NCBI GenBank assembly: GCA_001298545.1
Contig: LJCX01000025.1
Span: forward strand, 372,001 to 436,000
Length of the DNA: 64,000 nucleotides
Reading direction: 5' to 3'
DNA from: Actinobacteria bacterium OV320
GTDB taxonomy: Bacteria > Actinomycetota > Actinomycetes > Streptomycetales > Streptomycetaceae
The notes under the pieces are model-generated. The model saw only the letters and a program-made list of their open reading frames with translations. It was not told where the DNA came from and did not search any database. Both the position numbers and the translations under genes were made by a program. This document shows, piece after piece, positions 51,175 to 60,462 of the stretch (within the stretch, counting starts at the first letter, position 1; every line of letters begins with the position of its first letter).

Positions 51175-51810
51175 TCACAGCGCCTTGATCGCCTCGGTGG
51201 TCGCACGAGCCAGCGCGCCCAGGTAGCCCTTGGGCAGCTTCGGGCTGCGGATCACCACCGAACGCCAGTAAAGCGGACCCGAGATCAGATCGAGCGCCAG
51301 CTCCTCGTTCAGCCCCGCGCGGACCTCGCCGCGCCCCTCCGCCGCCGCCACGATCTTCAGGGCGACCTCCTCCTGCCCCTGCTTCAGCGCCTTCTGCAGG
51401 GCCTCGGCGATCTCCGGGTTGCGGGCCGCCTCGGCCTGGAGGTCGGGGATGATCTGCGAGGCCACCGGATGCCGCAGGGCCCGGGAGCTCACCTCGTAGA
51501 GCATGCGCAGGTCACCCTCCAGGCTGCCCGTCTCCGGGGCCGGCAGGCCCTGCACGGCGATCACCGAGACGATGTCGAGGACCAGGTGCAGCTTGGAGCG
51601 CCAGCGCCGGTACACCGCGGTCTTGCCCACCCCGGCCCGCCGGGCGATCCCCTCGATGGACATCCGCGCGTAGCCGACGGTCGCGAGCTCCTCGAACACG
51701 GCGGCCCTGATGGCCTCCGTCACATCCTCGCGGAGCACGGCCGCGCCCGCGGGGGCCCGGCGGCGCGGGCGCACCTGGGGTCCATCGGCGTTCGTCGCGT
51801 TCGTCGTCAT
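51175..51810 (-). CDS. TetR-family transcriptional regulator
   Basis: A 211-residue regulator. The helix-turn-helix is MSIEGIARRAGVGKTAVYRR, followed by WRSKLHLVLDIV, and the C-terminal part is a ligand-binding helical domain. A basic N-terminal arm (RPRRRAPAG) precedes it. The ATG at 51810 is chosen; the ribosome site is weak. It is divergent from the polymer exporter genes, and three direct repeats between them may be its operator. The ligand is unknown. Confidence 0.88.
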   Translation of the reverse strand: MTTNATNADGPQVRPRRRAPAGAAVLREDVTEAIRAAVFEELATVGYARMSIEGIARRAGVGKTAVYRRWRSKLHLVLDIVSVIAVQGLPAPETGSLEGDLRMLYEVSSRALRHPVASQIIPDLQAEAARNPEIAEALQKALKQGQEEVALKIVAAAEGRGEVRAGLNEELALDLISGPLYWRSVVIRSPKLPKGYLGALARATTEAIKAL

Positions 51811-51826
51811 GCGTACCAGCATAGGG

Positions 51827-51891
51827 CGTTACGACGAAACGGTTGCGTTCCGACGACGAATCGGCCTACTCTCACGTTGCGACGATACGGT
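51827..51891. promoter_or_regulatory. Three direct repeats in the TetR-exporter gap
   Basis: CGTTACGACGA (51827), CGTTCCGACGA (51846) and CGTTGCGACGA (51875) share CGTT-N-CGACGA and are each followed after 2-5 bases by CGG. They lie just upstream of the TetR gene in the divergent promoter region. This arrangement suggests regulator binding; the partner is most likely the TetR protein. Confidence 0.5.
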
Positions 51892-51994
51892 CCCGTCCCG
51901 ACGTAAGAAAACGTAAAGAAAAGCGTAAGGAAACGTCGAGCGGCCCACGGAAACGCCGCCGCCCGCACCCTTCCCCCGAGCGAAAGCAGCGGAT

Positions 51995-52912
51995 GTGAGT
52001 CAGGTCCTCCACACACCGCCCCAGACACAGGCCGCCCCCCACGGCGACCTCGCGGCTCTGGCCGCCCGTCACGGCCTCACGGTCAGCGGCGCCCGCCCGT
52101 CCCTGCCCGAGTACATCCGCCAGCTCTGGGCGCGCCGCCACTTCATCACCGCGTTCGCCACCGCCAAGCTCACCGCCCAGTACAGCCAGGCGAAGCTGGG
52201 CCAGGTCTGGCAGGTGATGACCCCGCTGCTGAACGCGGCGGTCTACTACTTCATCTTCGGTGTCCTGCTGGAGACCAAGAAGGGCGTGGCGGACTTCATC
52301 CCGTTCCTGGTCACGGGCGTGTTCGTCTGGACGTTCACGCAGAGCTCGATCATGGCGGGCACCCGGGCCATCGGCGGCAGCATCGGACTGGTGCGGGCCC
52401 TGCACTTCCCGCGGGCCGCCCTGCCGATCTCGTTCTGCCTCCAGCAACTCCAGCAGCTGCTGTTCTCGATGGCCGCCCTGCTGATCATCCTGTTCGCCGT
52501 GGGCGTGCCGCCGGCGCTGTCCTGGGTCCTCGTCCTTCCGGCCCTGACACTCCAGTTCGTCTTCAACGCCGGCGTCTCGATGATCCTGGCCCGGCTCGGC
52601 GCGAACACCCCGGACATCTCCCAGCTGATGCCGTTCATCCTGCGCACCTGGATGTACATCTCGGGCGTGATGTGGAGCATCGACAACCTGCTCGAGAAGC
52701 ACCAGGGCATGCCGACCTGGGTCGCCGACCTGCTGCGGGCCAACCCCGCCGCCGTCTACATCGACCTGATGCGCTTCGCGCTGATCGACAGCTTCCACGC
52801 GAGCCAGCTGCCGCCCCACGTGTGGCTGGTCGCGACCGGCTGGGCGCTGCTCGCCGGCGTCGGCGGCTTCATCTACTTCTGGAAGGCTGAGGAGACGTAC
52901 GGCCGTGGCTGA
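51995..52912 (+). CDS. ABC-2 polysaccharide/teichoic acid export permease, TagG-like
   Basis: A 305-residue ABC-2 permease with six predicted helices and a cytoplasmic N-terminus. The stretch FATAKLTAQYSQAKLGQVWQ before the first helix is typical of TagG/Wzm exporters, with LFWVWTF-like VTGVFVWTFTQSSIMAG inside. It begins with GTG at 51995. It pairs with the ATPase gene that overlaps its end by 8 bases. It should export a lipid-linked wall polymer, possibly that made by the three fusion enzymes 3 kb upstream. Confidence 0.9.
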   Translation: MSQVLHTPPQTQAAPHGDLAALAARHGLTVSGARPSLPEYIRQLWARRHFITAFATAKLTAQYSQAKLGQVWQVMTPLLNAAVYYFIFGVLLETKKGVADFIPFLVTGVFVWTFTQSSIMAGTRAIGGSIGLVRALHFPRAALPISFCLQQLQQLLFSMAALLIILFAVGVPPALSWVLVLPALTLQFVFNAGVSMILARLGANTPDISQLMPFILRTWMYISGVMWSIDNLLEKHQGMPTWVADLLRANPAAVYIDLMRFALIDSFHASQLPPHVWLVATGWALLAGVGGFIYFWKAEETYGRG

Positions 52913-53759
52913 GAACGCAACGCACACCGCGCCCACCGCGCTCACCGAGCCCGTCGACGAGCGGGCTCCCACCGTCATCGCGGACGGCGTCGACATCGTC
53001 TACCGGATCAACGGCACCGGCAGCGGCCGGGGCAGCGCGACGGCGGCCCTCAACCGCATCATCCGCCCCCGGCAGGCCCAGAAGGCCGCCGGCATGCGCA
53101 CGGTGCACGCCGTCAAGAACGTCACCTTCGTCGCGTACAAGGGCGAGGCGATCGGCCTCATCGGCACCAACGGCTCCGGCAAGTCGACCCTGCTCAAGGG
53201 GATCGCGGGCCTCCAGCCGGTGGAGAACGGCAAGATCTACACCGACGGCCAGCCCTCCCTCCTCGGCGTCAACGCGGCCCTGATGGGCGACCTGACCGGC
53301 GAACGCAACGTCTACCTGGGCGGACTCGCCATGGGGATGACGCGCGAGCAGATCAAGGAGCGCTACCAGGAGATCGTCGACTTCTCCGGCATCAACGAGA
53401 AGGGCGACTTCATCTCGCTGCCGATGCGCACCTACTCCTCCGGCATGGGCTCCCGGCTGCGCTTCTCCATCGCCGCCGCCAAGGACCACGACGTACTCCT
53501 CATCGACGAGGCGCTGTCGACCGGCGACGCCCGGTTCCAGGCGCGCTCGGCGGAGCGCATCCAGGAGATGCGCGCGCACGCCGGCACCGTCTTCCTGGTC
53601 AGCCACAGCAACGCCGCGATCCGCGAGACCTGCGACCGGGTCCTGTGGCTGGAGCGCGGCGAGCTGCGCATGGACGGCCCGACCGAGGAAGTCCTCGAAG
53701 CGTACGAGGCGTTCACCGGGGACAAGAAGAAGCCCAAGCCCAAGCCGAAGCCCGCCTGA
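52905..53759 (+). CDS. ABC exporter ATPase, TagH-like
   Basis: A 284-residue ATPase. Walker A GTNGSGKST, signature YSSGMGSRLRF and Walker B VLLIDEAL are as in TagH/Wzt subgroup enzymes, whose signature has SSGM instead of LSGG. The tail ends KKPKPKPKPA, a basic Lys-Pro run. The GTG at 52905 lies within the end of the permease gene, so the two are coupled. It drives export of the polymer through the TagG-like permease. Confidence 0.92.
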   Translation: MAENATHTAPTALTEPVDERAPTVIADGVDIVYRINGTGSGRGSATAALNRIIRPRQAQKAAGMRTVHAVKNVTFVAYKGEAIGLIGTNGSGKSTLLKGIAGLQPVENGKIYTDGQPSLLGVNAALMGDLTGERNVYLGGLAMGMTREQIKERYQEIVDFSGINEKGDFISLPMRTYSSGMGSRLRFSIAAAKDHDVLLIDEALSTGDARFQARSAERIQEMRAHAGTVFLVSHSNAAIRETCDRVLWLERGELRMDGPTEEVLEAYEAFTGDKKKPKPKPKPA

Positions 53760-53770
53760 CGGAACGGCGG

Positions 53771-53820
53771 ACGCACCGGACGCACCGGACGCACCGGACG
53801 CACCGGACGCACCGGACGCA
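53771..53820. repeat. 9-bp tandem repeat, five and a half copies
   Basis: Exact ACGCACCGG units from 53771 to 53820, directly after the ATPase stop codon and before the bidirectional terminator. Confidence 0.92.
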
Positions 53821-53825
53821 ACAAA

Positions 53826-53860
53826 GGGTGCCCCCGAGCCTCGACGGCTCGGGGGCACCC
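53826..53860. terminator. Bidirectional terminator between exporter and glutamate dehydrogenase genes
   Basis: Perfect 15-bp arms GGGTGCCCCCGAGCC and GGCTCGGGGGCACCC around TCGAC, 66 bases beyond the exporter and 36 bases beyond the convergent dehydrogenase gene. Confidence 0.9.
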
Positions 53861-53895
53861 CCTGTTTCCCGTGTTTCCGGGGTTTTCCCCGGTCC

Positions 53896-56800
53896 CTACG
53901 AGTGCGTCCGCAGCAGCGTACGCATCGTGCGCATGGCCACCGACAGGTTGGCCAGGTCGAACGTCTCCGAGCTCTGGATCTCCTCCAGCGTGGTGCGCGC
54001 CCGGCCCAGGATCGCCGCGTTCTTCTCGTCCCACGCCTTGAAACGCTGCTCGGGCGTCGAGGTGCCGTTGCCGACGGCCAGCACGTCCGCCGTCAGCGCC
54101 GCGTGGGCCGCGTACAGGTCCTCGCGGATGGAGGCGCGGGCCATGGACTGCCAGCGGTCGGCACGCGGCAGCTCGATGATGCGGTCCATGAGCTGGGCGA
54201 TGTGCAGACGGTCGGCGAGGTCGTAGTAGACCTCGGCGACGTCCAGCGGGTCCCGCCCCATGCGGTCGGCCACCGAGACGATGTCCAGCGCCGGGAAGGC
54301 CGAGGAGAACCCGGCCACCCGGGTGGCCAGCTCGTCCGGGACACCGGCGTCGGCCAGCTCGTCGTGGATCCGCTGCCACCACTCCAGGTCCGCGCCCCGC
54401 AGCAGCTTCGTCAGCTGCGACCACACCTGCTCGACGCGCTCGGCGAAGAAGTCGACGGTCTCGGCGAGCTGGAGCGGCTGCGGCCGGTTGTTCAGCAGCC
54501 AGCGCGTACCGCGCTCGACGAGCCGCCGCGAGTGCAGACGGATACGGGTCTGGACATCGGCCTCGACCCGGTTGTCGAGTTCCTCCACCGCGTCCCACAC
54601 CGGCGCCGAGCGGAAGATCGCCCGGGCCGCGGTCTGGGCCCGCACGATCTCCTCCAGCGAGGCACCGGTCTCCTCCCGCAGCCGGTGCAGATACGTCGTA
54701 CCGCCGGTGTTGACCGTGTCGTTGACCAGGACGGTCGTGGTGATCTCACGGCGCAGCGGGTGGCTGTCGATGCCCTCGGGGAACCGCTCGCGCAACGCCG
54801 TCGGGAAGTACGCGTGCAGCAGGCCGCGCAGGTACGGGTCGTCGGGCAGCGAGGTGTGCAGCAGCTCGTCCGACACCGTGATCTTCGTGTAGGCCATCAG
54901 GACGGCCGTCTCCGGGCTGGTCAGCCCCTGGCCGGCGCCGAGACGCTCACGGATCTGCCGGTCGGTGGGCAGGAACTCCAGGGCCCGGTCCAGGTGCTTC
55001 TCCCTGACCAGGTGGCGCATGAAGCGCTGCTGGGCGTGGAGCATGTCCTTGGACTGGGCGAGGGCGTTGGCGATCGCCGTGTTCTGCGCGTAGTTGTTGC
55101 GCAGGACGAGCGCGCCGACCTCGTCGGTCATCTCCGCGAGCACCTTGTTGCGCTGCTTGACGGTCATGTCGCCCTCGCCGACCAGACCGTTGAGCAGGAT
55201 CTTGATGTTCACCTCGTGGTCGGAGGTGTCGACGCCCGCGCTGTTGTCGATGGCATCCGTGTTGATCTTGCCGCCGTGCAGCGCGAACTCGATCCGGCCG
55301 AGCTGGGTCAGGCCCAGGTTGCCGCCCTCGCCGACGACCCTGACGCGCAGGTCGGCGCCGTCCACCCGGATCGGGTCGTTGGCCTTGTCGCCGACGTCGG
55401 CGTTCGACTCCGCACCGGACTTCACGTACGTGCCGATGCCGCCGTTCCACAGCAGGTCCACCTGCGCCCGCAGGATCGCCTTCATCAGGTCGGCCGGGGT
55501 CAGCTTGGTGACGGCCGCCTCGATGCCCAGCGCCTCGCGGATGTGGGCGTTGACCGGGATCGCCTTCGCCGTCCGCGGGAAGACACCGCCGCCGGCCGAG
55601 ATCAGGTCGCCGTTGTAGTCGGCCCAGCTGGAGCGGGGCAGCTCGAACAGCCGGCGCCGCTCGGCGTAGGAGGTCGCCGCGTCCGGCTTCGGGTCGATGA
55701 AGATGTGCCGGTGGTCGAAGGCGGCGATCAGCCGGATGTGCTCGCTGAGCAGCATGCCGTTACCGAACACGTCACCGGACATGTCACCGACGCCGACGAC
55801 CGTGAAGTCCTCGGCCTGGGTGTCCACGCCCAGCTCCCGGAAGTGCCGCTTCACGGACTCCCAGGCACCGCGGGCGGTGATGCCCATGCCCTTGTGGTCG
55901 TAGCCGGCCGAACCACCGGAGGCGAAGGCGTCGCCGAGCCAGAAGTTGTACGACTCCGCGACCTGGTTGGCGATGTCGGAGAACGTCGCCGTGCCCTTGT
56001 CGGCGGCGACCACCAGGTAGGTGTCGTCCTCGTCGTGCCGCACGACGTCGGCCGGCGGCACGACCTCTCCGCCGACCAGGTTGTCGGTGATGTCGAGCAG
56101 CGCCGAGATGAACGTCTTGTAGCTGGCGATGCCCTCGGCCAGCCACGCGTCACGGTCCACGCCCGGGTCGGGCAACTGCTTGGCGACGAAGCCGCCCTTG
56201 GCGCCGACCGGCACGATGACGGTGTTCTTCACCATCTGCGCCTTGACCAGGCCGAGCACCTCGGTACGGAAGTCCTCACGCCGGTCGGACCAGCGCAGAC
56301 CACCGCGCGCGACCTTCCCGAACCGCAGGTGCACGCCCTCCACCTGCGGCGAGTACACCCAGATCTCGAACGCGGGCCGGGGCGCCGGCAGGTCCGGGAT
56401 GGCCTGCGGGTCGAACTTCATGGACACGTAGTCGTGCGGCTCGCCGCCCGCGCGCTCCTGGAAGAAGTTCGTCCGCAGGGTCGCCTTGATGACCGTGAGG
56501 AAGGACCGCAGGATCCGGTCCTCGTCGAGCGAGGCCACCTCGTCGAGGGCGGCGTCCAGCTCCTCGAGCAGCGCGTCGACGATCTCGTGCCCGGCACGCT
56601 GCCGGTCCGGCGACATCCGCGCCTCGAACAACGACACGAGCAGCCGGGTGGTGTGGACATTGGTCCGGAGGGTGTCCTCCATGTAGTCCTGGCTGAACGT
56701 GGACCCGGCCTGGCGCAGGTACTTGGCGTACGCGCGCAGCACCATCGCCTGCCGCCAGTGCAGCCCGGCGCCCAGCACCAGCGCGTTGAACCCGTCGTTC

Positions 56801-58854
56801 TCCGCCTTGCCGGTCCAGGTCGCCGAGAACGCCTCCTGGAACCGCTCACGCCCGTCGTCACCGAGGTCGCCCCCGGGACCCGCCAGCGACTTGGGGATCC
56901 GCAGGCCGAAGTCGTAGATCCAGGCATTGGTGCGGTCCGAGCAGCGCAGTTCGTACGGCCGCTCGTCGATGACCTCGACACCGAGCCGGTTCAGGACCGG
57001 CAGCACCGCCGACAGGGAGATCGCGTCACCCTTGCGGTAGATCTTGAAGCGACGCTCGCCGGGCGCGGCACCCACCGGCTCGTACAGGCTGAGCGAGAAG
57101 TTCCGCTCCTCGGTGAGCCGCTCCAGATGGCACAGGTCGGCGACGGCGGAACGCGGGCTGTGGTCGGCCTTGTACCCCTCGGCGAAGGCACTGCCGTAGC
57201 GCCGCAGCAGCTCCGCGGCCCGCTCCTCGCCGAGCTCGGCCGTGAGCGCCTCCTGGAACGCGTCCGCCCAGGAACGCGCCGCCTCGACGAGCCGCGCCTC
57301 GATGCGCTCCTTGTCGGCGTCGGACAGCTCCGGCAGCTCGGTGCCCTGCGGGACCCGCACGACGAAGTGCAGCCGGGACAGGATCGACTCGGTGTTCCAG
57401 GCGGTGAAGTCGACGTTCGTGCCGCCGAGCTCCTCCTTGAGGATGTCGATGATCCGCAGCCGGACGCCCGTGGTGTACCGGTCGCGGGGCAGGTAGACGA
57501 TCGCCGAGTAGTAGCGCCCGTACTCGTCCTGCCGCAGGTACAGCCGCAGCCGGCGCCGCTCCTGGAGATAGAGCACGGACGTGACGATGGACCGCAGTTC
57601 GTCCACCGGCGTCTGGAAGAGCTCGTCGCGCGGGTAGGTCTCCATGATCTGGAGCAGGTCGCGCCCGTCGTGGCTGTTGGGCGAGAACCCGGCGCCCTTG
57701 AGCACGGCCTCGACCTTGCGCCGCACGACCGGCACCCGCACCACGGACTCGGTGTAGGCGGCGGAGGAGAACAGCCCGAGGAAGCGCCGCTCCCCGACGA
57801 CGTTCCCGTCCTTGTCGAACTTCTTCACACCGACGTAGTCGAGGTAGGAGGGCCGGTGCACGGTGGCCCGGCTGTTCGCCTTGGTCAGCACCAGCAGCTT
57901 GTGCTCACGCGCCTTGGCGCGGGCGTCGGCGGGCAGCCGCTCGAAGGAGGGGCTGACGGGGTGGCTGTGGTGGCTGTCGGGGTCGGCATGCTGGGGATCG
58001 GAGCGCAGAATGCCGAGCCCGGTGCCGGGCACGGCGGTGAGGGAATCATCCCCGCGCAGCTGGTACTCCCGGTAGCCGAGGAACGTGAAGTGGTCGGCGG
58101 CCAGCCAGCGCAGCAGCTCACGGGCCTCGTCGACCTCGGGCCGCGCCAGATCACCGGGGACGGGCTCCTCCCGGAGCTGATCGGCGACCCGCAGCGCGGT
58201 GTCCCGCATCTTCTCCCAGTCCTCGACGGCCTCCCGCACGTCGGACAGGACGCGCACCAGGTCGGCGGTGATCTGCTTCAGGTCGGCCCGGTCGGTCTCA
58301 CGGTCGATCTCGACGTGGATCCACGACTCGACATGCCCGTCGTGCGGCAGCTCCCCCGCGGCCGGCGGGGTGTTCAGCACCTCGATGAGCTTGCCGGCCA
58401 CATCGCGCCGCACGACGACCTGCGGGTGGATGACGAGGTGGATCCCCCGCCCCTGCCGGGTCAGCTCGTTGGTGACGGAGTCGACGAGGAACGGCATGTC
58501 GTCGGTCACGACCTCGACGACCGAGTGGCTGCACGTCCACCCGTTCTCCTCGACGGTCGGCGTGTGGACCCGTACGTTGGCCGTCCCCTGCGGCCGGTTC
58601 TCGGCCAGCCGGTAGTGCGAGAGCGCGGCTCCGAAGACGTCGACCGGGTCACGGCCGTTCAGGTCCTCCGGGGCGGTGTGCAGGTAGTAGCGCTGGAGGA
58701 ACGCGAGGAGGGAGGCGTGGTCCGGGGTCCCCGGAGTACCGCCACCCTCGCCCGTCGTCCCAGTCGGTAGATGCCCCCCGACCGGGCTGTTCTCAGCGAC
58801 CCGCGCCGCCCTCTCGAGCAGCTCGGCCTTGGCTTCGTCCAGCTTGGTCTGCAT
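53896..58854 (-). CDS. gdh: NAD-specific glutamate dehydrogenase, large (180 kDa) type
   Basis: A 1652-residue enzyme, the normal length for the L180 class first described in Streptomyces clavuligerus and Pseudomonas. The N-terminal half holds ACT-like regulatory regions (PFLVDSVTNELTRQGRGIHL). The catalytic part has the substrate lysine region VPVGAKGGFVAKQLP, GLRWSDRREDFRTEVLGLVK and the nucleotide domain with VVGEGGNLGLTQLGRIE. It converts glutamate to 2-oxoglutarate and ammonia with NAD, mainly for catabolism. The ATG at 58854 has GAGGACA upstream. It is a single-gene unit ending at the bidirectional terminator. Confidence 0.96.
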   Translation of the reverse strand: MQTKLDEAKAELLERAARVAENSPVGGHLPTGTTGEGGGTPGTPDHASLLAFLQRYYLHTAPEDLNGRDPVDVFGAALSHYRLAENRPQGTANVRVHTPTVEENGWTCSHSVVEVVTDDMPFLVDSVTNELTRQGRGIHLVIHPQVVVRRDVAGKLIEVLNTPPAAGELPHDGHVESWIHVEIDRETDRADLKQITADLVRVLSDVREAVEDWEKMRDTALRVADQLREEPVPGDLARPEVDEARELLRWLAADHFTFLGYREYQLRGDDSLTAVPGTGLGILRSDPQHADPDSHHSHPVSPSFERLPADARAKAREHKLLVLTKANSRATVHRPSYLDYVGVKKFDKDGNVVGERRFLGLFSSAAYTESVVRVPVVRRKVEAVLKGAGFSPNSHDGRDLLQIMETYPRDELFQTPVDELRSIVTSVLYLQERRRLRLYLRQDEYGRYYSAIVYLPRDRYTTGVRLRIIDILKEELGGTNVDFTAWNTESILSRLHFVVRVPQGTELPELSDADKERIEARLVEAARSWADAFQEALTAELGEERAAELLRRYGSAFAEGYKADHSPRSAVADLCHLERLTEERNFSLSLYEPVGAAPGERRFKIYRKGDAISLSAVLPVLNRLGVEVIDERPYELRCSDRTNAWIYDFGLRIPKSLAGPGGDLGDDGRERFQEAFSATWTGKAENDGFNALVLGAGLHWRQAMVLRAYAKYLRQAGSTFSQDYMEDTLRTNVHTTRLLVSLFEARMSPDRQRAGHEIVDALLEELDAALDEVASLDEDRILRSFLTVIKATLRTNFFQERAGGEPHDYVSMKFDPQAIPDLPAPRPAFEIWVYSPQVEGVHLRFGKVARGGLRWSDRREDFRTEVLGLVKAQMVKNTVIVPVGAKGGFVAKQLPDPGVDRDAWLAEGIASYKTFISALLDITDNLVGGEVVPPADVVRHDEDDTYLVVAADKGTATFSDIANQVAESYNFWLGDAFASGGSAGYDHKGMGITARGAWESVKRHFRELGVDTQAEDFTVVGVGDMSGDVFGNGMLLSEHIRLIAAFDHRHIFIDPKPDAATSYAERRRLFELPRSSWADYNGDLISAGGGVFPRTAKAIPVNAHIREALGIEAAVTKLTPADLMKAILRAQVDLLWNGGIGTYVKSGAESNADVGDKANDPIRVDGADLRVRVVGEGGNLGLTQLGRIEFALHGGKINTDAIDNSAGVDTSDHEVNIKILLNGLVGEGDMTVKQRNKVLAEMTDEVGALVLRNNYAQNTAIANALAQSKDMLHAQQRFMRHLVREKHLDRALEFLPTDRQIRERLGAGQGLTSPETAVLMAYTKITVSDELLHTSLPDDPYLRGLLHAYFPTALRERFPEGIDSHPLRREITTTVLVNDTVNTGGTTYLHRLREETGASLEEIVRAQTAARAIFRSAPVWDAVEELDNRVEADVQTRIRLHSRRLVERGTRWLLNNRPQPLQLAETVDFFAERVEQVWSQLTKLLRGADLEWWQRIHDELADAGVPDELATRVAGFSSAFPALDIVSVADRMGRDPLDVAEVYYDLADRLHIAQLMDRIIELPRADRWQSMARASIREDLYAAHAALTADVLAVGNGTSTPEQRFKAWDEKNAAILGRARTTLEEIQSSETFDLANLSVAMRTMRTLLRTHS

Positions 58855-59399
58855 TGTCCTCTGGCTCCTGTCGCGCGCCGTTGCGTGACGTAGAAGGAAG
58901 TACGTGAAGTACGGTCTCTTCCCCTGCGGCTCGACGCCACGGCCCGGGGTCTCCGGTCTGTTCCGACGCTATGCCGCAAGGTGAGATGAGCGGGGGGTTA
59001 TCAGCCATTCTCGACACCACTCCCGGGTGTGACGCTGCTCTCCGCGCCAGGTGCATCCAGGGGGTGCACGGCGTCCTGGGGGCCCTCTCGACCCCGTCCC
59101 GCCCGCGCCGACCAGCGTCCGCCGCCCGGCTGCGGAGATGGTCCGCACACACCGGGCGCAGGGCGGAGGCAACAGTGCCCCCGCAAGCTATCGCGCTGAT
59201 CACGCCACCAAGGCTATCGCCCCTCCCGGGCCCCCCGTCATGAGCCGTATGTGTACAAAACCCGACCCAGAACTTTGCCGTTCTGCACAGAGGCAAAACG
59301 GGGGGCGACGTGGGAAGGGGGGCGGCTGGAGCGGTGGCGGGAGGCGGGGTCGTGGTGGGAGGCGGGGCGGGGTCCTGAGAGGGTACGGGGGCGCAGGGG
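58855..59399. other. Upstream region of the dehydrogenase gene, no gene seen
   Basis: About 545 bp. It must hold the gdh promoter near 58860-58960, where the sequence is less GC-rich. I see no coding frame, no clear operator and no structured RNA. Confidence 0.5.
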
Positions 59400-59640
59400 C
59401 GCGGGCCCTCAGGGGCGGGGAGGGGCGGAGCCCCTGGTGGGTGCAGGGGACACAGTCCCCGCCGGGGTGCGGGGCGGAGCCCCTGGGGAGTGCAGGGGCG
59501 GAGCCCGGAGGGGTGCGGGGCGCAGGCCCGCCGGGGCGCGGGGGCGGAGCCCCTGGTGGGGTGCAGGGGACGCAGTCCCCGCCGGGGCGCAGGGGCGGAG
59601 CCCCTGGTGGGGTGGAAGGGGCGGAGCCCCTGGGATGGGA
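59400..59640. repeat. Cluster of GGGGCGGAGCCCC-type hairpin repeats
   Basis: At least five copies of GGGGCGGAGCCCC or close variants, interleaved with GGGGACGCAGTCCCC (or ACACAG) and GCCGGGGYGC. A composite unit CGGAGCCCCTGGTGGGGTGC is repeated at about 59435 and 59546. All can form short stems. It lies upstream of the DJ-1/PfpI gene. Confidence 0.8.
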
Positions 59641-59777
59641 CGGGTAGGGGCGGCGGGGGCGAGAAAAGTCGACGCCGACCCCACCGCGCGGGACGCTGAA
59701 AGCGCCCCCTCTTGGCAAGCCCACCCCCAAGAGGCACGTTGCCCAGAGCAACGCCCGCCCGAGAGGAGCCGCCCACC

Positions 59778-60344
59778 ATGTCCGCGAAAATCCTTATCGT
59801 CACCGGCGACGCAGCGGAATCCCTGGAAGTCCTCTACCCCTACCAGCGCCTCCGCGAGGAAGGCTACGAGGTCCACATCGCCGCCCCCGCCCGCAAAAAG
59901 CTCCAGTTCGTCGTCCACGACTTCGAACCCGGCTTCGACACCTACACCGAGAAGCCCGGCTACACCTGGCCCGCCGACCTCGCCTTCTCCGAGGTCGACC
60001 CCGGCCAGTACGCCGCCGTCGTCATCCCCGGCGGCCGGGCCCCCGAGTACCTCCGCAACGATCCCGAACTCCGCAAGATCCTCAAGTCGTTCTTCGACGC
60101 CGACAAACCCGTCGCCCAGATCTGCCACGGCCCCCTGCTCACCGCGGCCGCCGACGCCCTCCGCGGCCGACGCGTCACGGCGTACCCGGCCCTGGAGCTC
60201 GACATGCAGTCGGCAGGCGCCACCTTCCAGGACGCCGAGGCCGTGGTCGACGGCACCCTGGTCTCCGCCCGCGCCTGGCCGGACCACTCGGCCTGGATGC
60301 GCGAGTTCCTGAAGGTGCTCCGCACGAAGGCACCAGTGACGTGA
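59778..60344 (+). CDS. DJ-1/PfpI-family protein
   Basis: A 188-residue protein of the DJ-1/PfpI superfamily. The nucleophile-elbow cysteine is Cys116 in AQICHGPLLTAA, with VVIPGGRAPEYL and the opening KILIVTGDAAESLEVLYPYQ. Members act as glyoxalases, deglycases, chaperones or peptidases; the exact role is open. GAGAGGAG lies 9 bases before the ATG at 59778, which sets the start. It is a single gene converging on the HAD gene. Confidence 0.9.
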   Translation: MSAKILIVTGDAAESLEVLYPYQRLREEGYEVHIAAPARKKLQFVVHDFEPGFDTYTEKPGYTWPADLAFSEVDPGQYAAVVIPGGRAPEYLRNDPELRKILKSFFDADKPVAQICHGPLLTAAADALRGRRVTAYPALELDMQSAGATFQDAEAVVDGTLVSARAWPDHSAWMREFLKVLRTKAPVT

Positions 60345-60372
60345 CCTGACCTGACTGACCTGACCCAACAGA

Positions 60373-60422
60373 CGGGTGCGGCGCCCCCAGGACCCCCAGG
60401 ACGCCACGCGACGCCGCACCCG
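60373..60422. terminator. Probable bidirectional terminator, DJ-1/HAD genes
   Basis: Perfect 11-bp arms CGGGTGCGGCG (60373-60383) and CGCCGCACCCG (60412-60422) with a 28-base loop, between two convergent genes. Confidence 0.55.
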
Positions 60423-60462
60423 ATCCGACGCTCGAGGCACCGGCCCGCAAGCCCGCAAACCC

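Noticed and set aside
53902..58770. A 1622-codon open frame on the plus strand, opposite the glutamate dehydrogenase gene
   Set aside because: It mirrors the dehydrogenase in the complementary codon phase, as high-GC third positions create; composition is low-complexity and the minus-strand protein is a clear family member.
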